From: Candidatus Woesearchaeota archaeon
Lineage (GTDB): Archaea; Nanobdellota; Nanobdellia; Woesearchaeales; UBA11576
Assembly (NCBI GenBank): GCA_019322385.1
Contig: JAHWIS010000099.1
Coordinates: 1-24,185, forward strand
Direction of reading: 5' to 3'
Length of the DNA: 24,185 bases
The notes below the pieces were generated by a model. It searched no databases. It saw only the letters and a program-made list of their open reading frames with translations, and was not told the DNA's origin. Position numbers and translations under genes: made by a program. Shown here piece after piece: positions 20,239 to 24,185 of the stretch. Each line of letters begins with the position of its first letter. Position 1 is the stretch's first letter.

Positions 20239-22131
20239 ATGGTGATTGTAACATTTCCTGATGGTTCTACTAAGGAATACAAAGCAGGCAGTACTGGGAA
20301 GGAGATTGCAGAATCCTTGTCTAAGGAGCTTGCAGAGCAGGCAGTGGCGATGAAGCTGGATGATGCAGTCGTAGGTCTGGACACTCCTGTTGCAGAAGAT
20401 TCTAGAGTGCAGATACTCACACCCAAGGATGCTGAAGGTATGGAGGTATTCAGGCACAGCACAGCGCATCTCATGGCGCATGCGATTACAGAACTCTATC
20501 CATATGCAAAACTTACTATCGGCCCTGTTGTCGAGGAAGGATTCTATTATGATATTGACCATGATCCGTTCAAACAAGAGGACCTGAAGAAGATCGAGAA
20601 GAAGATGCATGACATCATGAAGCAGAAACAGCCTATCGAACGACGGGAGATATCCAAGAAGGATTCACTTAAGCTTTTCAGTGACAATGAATACAAGGTA
20701 GAGATGATAAAAGAGCTCGAGGGAGAGACTGTTACTATATATCGGCAGGGCAGTTTTGTCGACCTGTGCAGAGGACCGCACGTCCCAAATACAGGGATGA
20801 TAAAGGCATTCAAGCTGACAAAGATAGCTGGTGCTTACTGGAGAGCAGACGCTGCGAACAAGCAACTGCAGCGGATATACGGAATAAGCTTCCCGACAAA
20901 AGAAGAGCTAAAGGAATACCTCAAGATGCGAGAAGAGGCAGAGAAGAGGGACCACCGAAAGATAGGCAAGGAGATGGAGCTGTTCAGCTTTCATGTAGAA
21001 TCTCCAGGAATGCCTTTCATACATGCTAAGGGTATAATAATCTGGAATGAACTTATGAATTTATGGAGAGAGGAGCATAGGAAAGCAGGGTATGTCGAGA
21101 CTCGGACTCCAATAATGCTGAACAAAGTGCTATGGGAAAGAAGCGGTCACTGGGAAAACTATAGAGAAAACATGTACCTCACCAAGGTAGATGATCAGGA
21201 TTATGCTATTAAACCTATGAACTGTCCTGGAGGTATGCTTCTGTATAAAGAAAAAATACATTCATATAAGGAGTTTCCATTGAGAGTTGGAGAGATCGGC
21301 CTTGTCCACAGGCACGAGCTCAGTGGAGTGATAGGTGGGATGATGAGAGTCAGGATGTTCCACCAAGATGATGCGCATATATTCATGACAGAATCGCAGA
21401 TAAAGCAAGAAATCCTAGGAGTGATAAATTTGACTGATAAGATATATCGCCAGTTTGGTCTAGATTACAGGCTGGAGCTTTCTACACGACCAGAGAAATC
21501 AATAGGAACAGACGAGCAATGGGAGATCGCTACGAATGGCTTAAGAGGCGCTCTTGAAGAGACTGGCAAGGAATACGAAGTAAGTGAGGGAGAGGGTGTT
21601 TTCTATGGGCCCAAGATAGACTTCCACATCAAAGACGCAATCGGAAGGACATGGCAGTGCGCAACAATACAACTTGACATACAACTTCCTGAAAGGTTTG
21701 ACATTACATATGAGGGAGAGGATGGCAAGAAGCACAGACCTGTTATGATACATCGAACAATTTATGGGGGTATTGAAAGATTCTTAGGAATCCTTGTCGA
21801 GCACTACGCAGGAAAGTTCCCTCTCTGGCTGAGCCCTGTACAGGTTCGTATACTCACTGTCGCAGACAGGCATAATGAATACGCTGAGTTCCTCAGGAAA
21901 AAGTTCTTTGATGCAGGAGTAAGGGTCGAGCTCGACGACCGCGCAGAATCAATCCCTAAAAAAGTGCGGGAAGCGCAGGTGCAGAAGATAAACTACATAC
22001 TGGTCGTCGGTGACAAGGAACAGGAAAACGAGACTGTCAATGTTAGGACGCGGGACAATGTCGTCCATGGAGAGAAGAAACCTGACGGTTTCATGAAAGA
22101 GATACTTGAAGAAATAAAAGAAAGAAAGTAA
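20239..22131 (+). CDS. thrS: Threonyl-tRNA synthetase, bacterial type
   Basis: A 630-residue class II ThrRS with bacterial/eukaryal architecture. Residues 1-61 form a TGS domain; 62-230 are the N2 editing domain with H73-x3-H77 (HSTAH) and D-L-C-R-G-P-H. The catalytic core carries the zinc Cys in M-N-C-P-G-G and the zinc His in Q-D-D-A-H-I-F, plus H-R-T-I-Y-G-G-I-E-R-F in motif 3. The last ~95 residues are the anticodon-binding domain. It charges tRNA-Thr and removes mischarged Ser. Most archaeal ThrRS have an unrelated D-aminoacyl-tRNA deacylase-like editing domain, so this gene was probably acquired from bacteria. The ATG at 20239 has GGAGGA six bases upstream. Confidence 0.96.
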   Translation: MVIVTFPDGSTKEYKAGSTGKEIAESLSKELAEQAVAMKLDDAVVGLDTPVAEDSRVQILTPKDAEGMEVFRHSTAHLMAHAITELYPYAKLTIGPVVEEGFYYDIDHDPFKQEDLKKIEKKMHDIMKQKQPIERREISKKDSLKLFSDNEYKVEMIKELEGETVTIYRQGSFVDLCRGPHVPNTGMIKAFKLTKIAGAYWRADAANKQLQRIYGISFPTKEELKEYLKMREEAEKRDHRKIGKEMELFSFHVESPGMPFIHAKGIIIWNELMNLWREEHRKAGYVETRTPIMLNKVLWERSGHWENYRENMYLTKVDDQDYAIKPMNCPGGMLLYKEKIHSYKEFPLRVGEIGLVHRHELSGVIGGMMRVRMFHQDDAHIFMTESQIKQEILGVINLTDKIYRQFGLDYRLELSTRPEKSIGTDEQWEIATNGLRGALEETGKEYEVSEGEGVFYGPKIDFHIKDAIGRTWQCATIQLDIQLPERFDITYEGEDGKKHRPVMIHRTIYGGIERFLGILVEHYAGKFPLWLSPVQVRILTVADRHNEYAEFLRKKFFDAGVRVELDDRAESIPKKVREAQVQKINYILVVGDKEQENETVNVRTRDNVVHGEKKPDGFMKEILEEIKERK

Positions 22132-22139
22132 TAAATAAG

Positions 22140-22151
22140 AAAAAAAATTTT
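22140..22151. terminator. A8T4 tract between convergent thrS and the orphan gene
   Basis: A8 followed by T4, placed between the stops at 22131 (plus) and 22150 (minus). On the minus strand it is a T8 tract right after the stop; on the plus strand only T4. Confidence 0.45.
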
Positions 22152-23706
22152 AAGCTGCCTTGTAAACTTCTGGAGCTTTGCGGACAATTGTCGGCGGAGC
22201 CTCGTATGAATCTCTCCTTATTTTTGCCAGCACTTTTTCAGGAGTTCTTACCAGAGTAATGGGTATGTCCTCTGGATGTTCCCTTATCTTTGCCAGCACC
22301 TTTTCAGGAGTTCTTACCAGAGTTATAGGCGCGTCCTCTGGATGTGGTGGCAGACTCGACCATTTCTTGACATTCTCAGCCCTGCTCCTGTTCCACTCAA
22401 TCCTTTTCTCTGAAGGCCACTCCATGCTTTTCGACAATACATTGCCGCCGTTCTTCCTGAACAACACCTTCAAAGCAGTCTCTGCATCCTCGACCATGTC
22501 GATGGCTTCCTGCTGGGTGATGCCTTTTTCATAAGCGAACCCTCTCCGGCTGCGCAAGTGCTTTGGTCGTCTTATCTTCCGGTTAGTATCCTGCTTGCTG
22601 ATAGGATTCTTTGCCTTTTTTTTGGGCATATTAACTATAGGTGCTTTGGATATTAGCCCAGTGGTCAGTTCACCTATCTGCCTTGTCTTGCCGAGCTTCG
22701 GATCATTTTTGATCCTTTTTTCCAAGGAGACTATGGTGTCTAACTTTCCTGAATCCCCGTCAAGGCGGACACCGCGCTGCTCCAGCTTTTGCAGACGAGC
22801 CAGCCTCTTGAGCCGAGCTGCTGTATTATCTGCCACGTTCCTTGGCATGTAGAGCTCTGCGATGTCTGCAGCCTTGGCGAGAACGGAAAGGTCATTTGTC
22901 TTGTTACTTTTTACAAGGCTAACATAAATCTGCTTTGAGGTCTTTGTATCCAGCATTCCTGACCTTGCGGCATCAGCAAGATCTACAGCTTTGTTGTATA
23001 TACGTCGTGTTATGGAACGCTTACCTTCCTCTGTAAAGAACTTCTTTGCTATACTTTCTGCTTCCCTTAAGTCTTCCCATTCACCGCTGCGCGAAAGCAG
23101 ATAGTATGCGTTCAATGATTTTATTGCCTTATTGACATACTCCCTTGAAACCTCGATACCTTCACCCTTGTCGTTCTTCTTCCTCAAGAACTTCAGGTTC
23201 TTGTTTCCATGCAAATCCTTTTCAAAATATACATTCAATCCTAGCTCAAGCCTTCTCCTGAAGATGTTATTGTAGAGCTGGATAGCATTGATTGCATCAA
23301 GCTTCTCTGAAGGGCTTCTCATATTCAGACTGTTTGCATATGGCCGCATCATCTCATTCTCTTCTTCCCTTACCATCTCAGAAATATTGTTGTAGTTCAG
23401 GAATACTCCTGGCTTAAGCTTGCGTCCTTCAATCGCTTTTGTCCGATTGGCAGATGCCTGATATCTTTTCTTGTGCACACCGCCTGCAGAAATCCGTTCA
23501 TCCAAATACACAATAGGCCCTACAGGGACCTTTTCTTTCCAGAGTTTGCCAACAACTTGCTTTATCTTGTTGAGATCCTCTGGGTCATCACAGAAAACTG
23601 CTGTAGCCTTGCTATTGGCTACTTCAACACTCCAGTCACCTTCTGGTAGCTCGTATAGTCTCCTTGAGTTAGCTCGATCACTGTTTACATATTGCACGCC
23701 TTGCAT
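22150..23706 (-). CDS. 518-aa basic orphan protein with C-terminal tandem repeats
   Basis: I do not recognise this protein. It has no signal peptide or membrane segment. Residues 1-60 read like a small alpha/beta module (DWSVEVANSKATAVFCDDPED). Residues 60-300 are mainly helical and highly charged, possibly helical repeats. Residues 300-440 are very basic with N-M-P-K-K-K-A-K-N and K-I-R-R-P-K-H-L-R-S-R-R, suggesting nucleic-acid or ribosome binding. The C terminus holds two near-identical 22-residue repeats, P-E-D-(A/I)-P-I-T-L-V-R-T-P-E-K-V-L-A-K-I-R, and a degenerate third copy (Y-E-A-P-P-T-I-V-R-K-A-P-E-V). GGTGAGGTAA just before the ATG is a good SD. The upstream region is structured and may regulate it. 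Confidence 0.72.
   Translation of the reverse strand: MQGVQYVNSDRANSRRLYELPEGDWSVEVANSKATAVFCDDPEDLNKIKQVVGKLWKEKVPVGPIVYLDERISAGGVHKKRYQASANRTKAIEGRKLKPGVFLNYNNISEMVREEENEMMRPYANSLNMRSPSEKLDAINAIQLYNNIFRRRLELGLNVYFEKDLHGNKNLKFLRKKNDKGEGIEVSREYVNKAIKSLNAYYLLSRSGEWEDLREAESIAKKFFTEEGKRSITRRIYNKAVDLADAARSGMLDTKTSKQIYVSLVKSNKTNDLSVLAKAADIAELYMPRNVADNTAARLKRLARLQKLEQRGVRLDGDSGKLDTIVSLEKRIKNDPKLGKTRQIGELTTGLISKAPIVNMPKKKAKNPISKQDTNRKIRRPKHLRSRRGFAYEKGITQQEAIDMVEDAETALKVLFRKNGGNVLSKSMEWPSEKRIEWNRSRAENVKKWSSLPPHPEDAPITLVRTPEKVLAKIREHPEDIPITLVRTPEKVLAKIRRDSYEAPPTIVRKAPEVYKAA
22216..22347 (-). repeat. Two 66-bp tandem direct repeats inside the orphan gene
   Basis: Two adjacent 66-base units, 22216-22281 and 22282-22347, are nearly identical (for example TTTTCAGGAGTTCTTACCAG in both on the plus strand). 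The period is a whole number of codons (22 residues). A more diverged third unit occupies 22153-22215. High nucleotide identity suggests recent duplication. Confidence 0.85.
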
Positions 23707-23774
23707 TTACCTCACCTTTCCACATTGTTTTCTTCGGAGCTTGCGCTACCTCTTTCTTGAATTTAGAAAACCAG

Positions 23775-23933
23775 CTAGGTCAGAATCTCAGCCTAGGAGA
23801 CCTATTACTAGATGGCGCTTTTGACCCCCTACAACAAATTTGATCTTGCCTCCGGGTAGGTTGCCAAGGGTTGTTCCTGATGAACAACCCCTGACATCGA
23901 GCTATCTCCGAAGGAGCATTATCATTTGTTGTA
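23775..23933 (-). ncRNA. Candidate structured RNA or leader upstream of the orphan gene
   Basis: The region carries nested inverted repeats: TACAACAAAT (23830-23839) with ATTTGTTGTA (23924-23933), a 10-bp closing stem; inside it GGGTTGTTC (23868-23876) with GAACAACCC (23882-23890), a 9-bp hairpin with a 5-base loop, and CTCC-GAA-GGAG (23906-23916). A separate TAGGTC (23776-23781) pairs with GACCTA (23799-23804). The strand is uncertain. A TATA-like element at 24009-24022 and the orphan gene at 23706 favour the minus strand, where it would be a leader of about 280 bases. No known RNA family matches by eye. Confidence 0.45.
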
Positions 23934-24135
23934 TCCGCCCGATATTATTGATTAACCAAAAAGTACTTCTGCAGCTGTTTTTGCTGCTATAGGTAGTATA
24001 ATACAGGTTTTTTATATAAAAATTATTGTTAGGATTTTTACTAAAACCGAGTATTTTTGCTTCTGGGTTTGTTATTAGCGGATAAATCAAGAGAATTAAG
24101 GCCTAAATCCTATCATTCTAAGAAAAAGCAGATGC
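23934..24135. other. Gene-free AT-rich stretch with a TATA-like element
   Basis: No convincing gene is seen. TTTTTATATAAAAATT at about 24008-24023 is palindromic and could be a TATA box in either direction; on the minus strand transcription would start near 23985. A 62-codon minus-strand frame (23902-24090) looks non-coding. Confidence 0.35.
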
Positions 24136-24185
24136 CTATTTCTTTATATTAAGTTCGCTGATATCCTTATTATCCTGTGTTTCAG
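24136..24185 (-). CDS. Possible 3' end of a gene running off the right edge
   Basis: Read on the minus strand from the window edge, one frame gives ETQDNKDISELNIKK followed by TAG at 24136-24138. The hydrophilic, Lys/Glu/Asp-rich ending looks like a natural protein C terminus, and it is followed by the gene-free AT-rich stretch. Only 15 codons are available, so this is weak evidence and no function can be given. Confidence 0.3.
   Translation of the reverse strand, partial: ETQDNKDISELNIKK

Noticed and set aside
22216..22347. CRISPR-like repeat
   Set aside because: The units are directly adjacent, coding and 66 bases long, without spacers.
23860..23925. SRP RNA or box C/D sRNA
   Set aside because: GAAGGAGCA and TGATGA/CTGA resemble parts of these RNAs, but the SRP helix 8 loop is not matched and the eight bases between the C-like and D-like boxes are too few for a guide.
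23740..23960. RNase P RNA or tRNA
   Set aside because: The conserved GAGGAAAGTC-type and ACAGAA-type RNase P segments and a GTTCGAATC-type T-loop are absent on both strands.
23902..24090. 62-codon minus-strand frame rich in Asn, Tyr and Ile
   Set aside because: Composition reflects AT-rich intergenic DNA, no SD, and it overlaps the inverted-repeat region and the TATA-like element.

Overview
The window comes from an archaeon. Markers include a transcription factor S gene, an NMD3 homologue, a TYW1/Taw1 wyosine enzyme, Pth2 peptidyl-tRNA hydrolase, a signal peptidase with His in place of the bacterial Lys, and TATA boxes such as TTTATAAA or TATATAAA about 23-30 bases ahead of many start codons. 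Operon-internal genes, and some others, instead carry Shine-Dalgarno sites, so leaderless and SD-led genes seem to coexist. A bacterial-type ThrRS, several orphan genes and dense packing fit a DPANN lineage (Woesearchaeota-like). That placement is inference and was not tested.

Layout. 1-252: 3' end of a sugar nucleotidyltransferase. 336-2562: MoxR/ChlI-type ATPase plus VWA protein. 2712-3726 (minus): a two-TM membrane protein and a CBS-pair protein. 3818-4414: phosphoesterase, convergent with a TYW1-like radical SAM enzyme (4411-5343). 5419-5922: orphan. 5923-6320: a gap with an inverted repeat, a TATA box and two tiny overlapping ORFs.

6321-12872 is a deoxynucleotide cluster. A minus-strand operon encodes a double-length ThyX-like protein, a ParB/Srx-like protein and a thymidylate kinase fused to a HAD phosphatase. 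Divergent to it are a P-loop kinase fused to dCMP deaminase and a paralogous stand-alone kinase. A double-length dCTP deaminase converges on these. Together they could make dUMP from dCMP/dCTP, methylate it to dTMP and phosphorylate that to dTDP. Several members are fused, duplicated or altered at signature residues, which makes this the most distinctive part of the window.

12925-15390: UPF0235, DUF488, TFS, signal peptidase I and NMD3. 15437-17206: a membrane-anchored protein with three thioredoxin-like modules. 17300-19102 (minus): an operon of a MATCAP/DUF1704-type metalloprotease, Pth2, a Lys-rich 65-aa protein and a 48-aa membrane protein. 19208-22131: a CorA-type transporter and ThrRS. 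22150-23706 (minus): a 518-aa orphan with a 22-residue tandem repeat. Upstream of it, 23707-24135 holds a region rich in inverted repeats that may be a structured leader or an RNA gene. The last 50 bases may be the end of another minus-strand gene. I saw no tRNA, rRNA, CRISPR array, insertion sequence or integrase.
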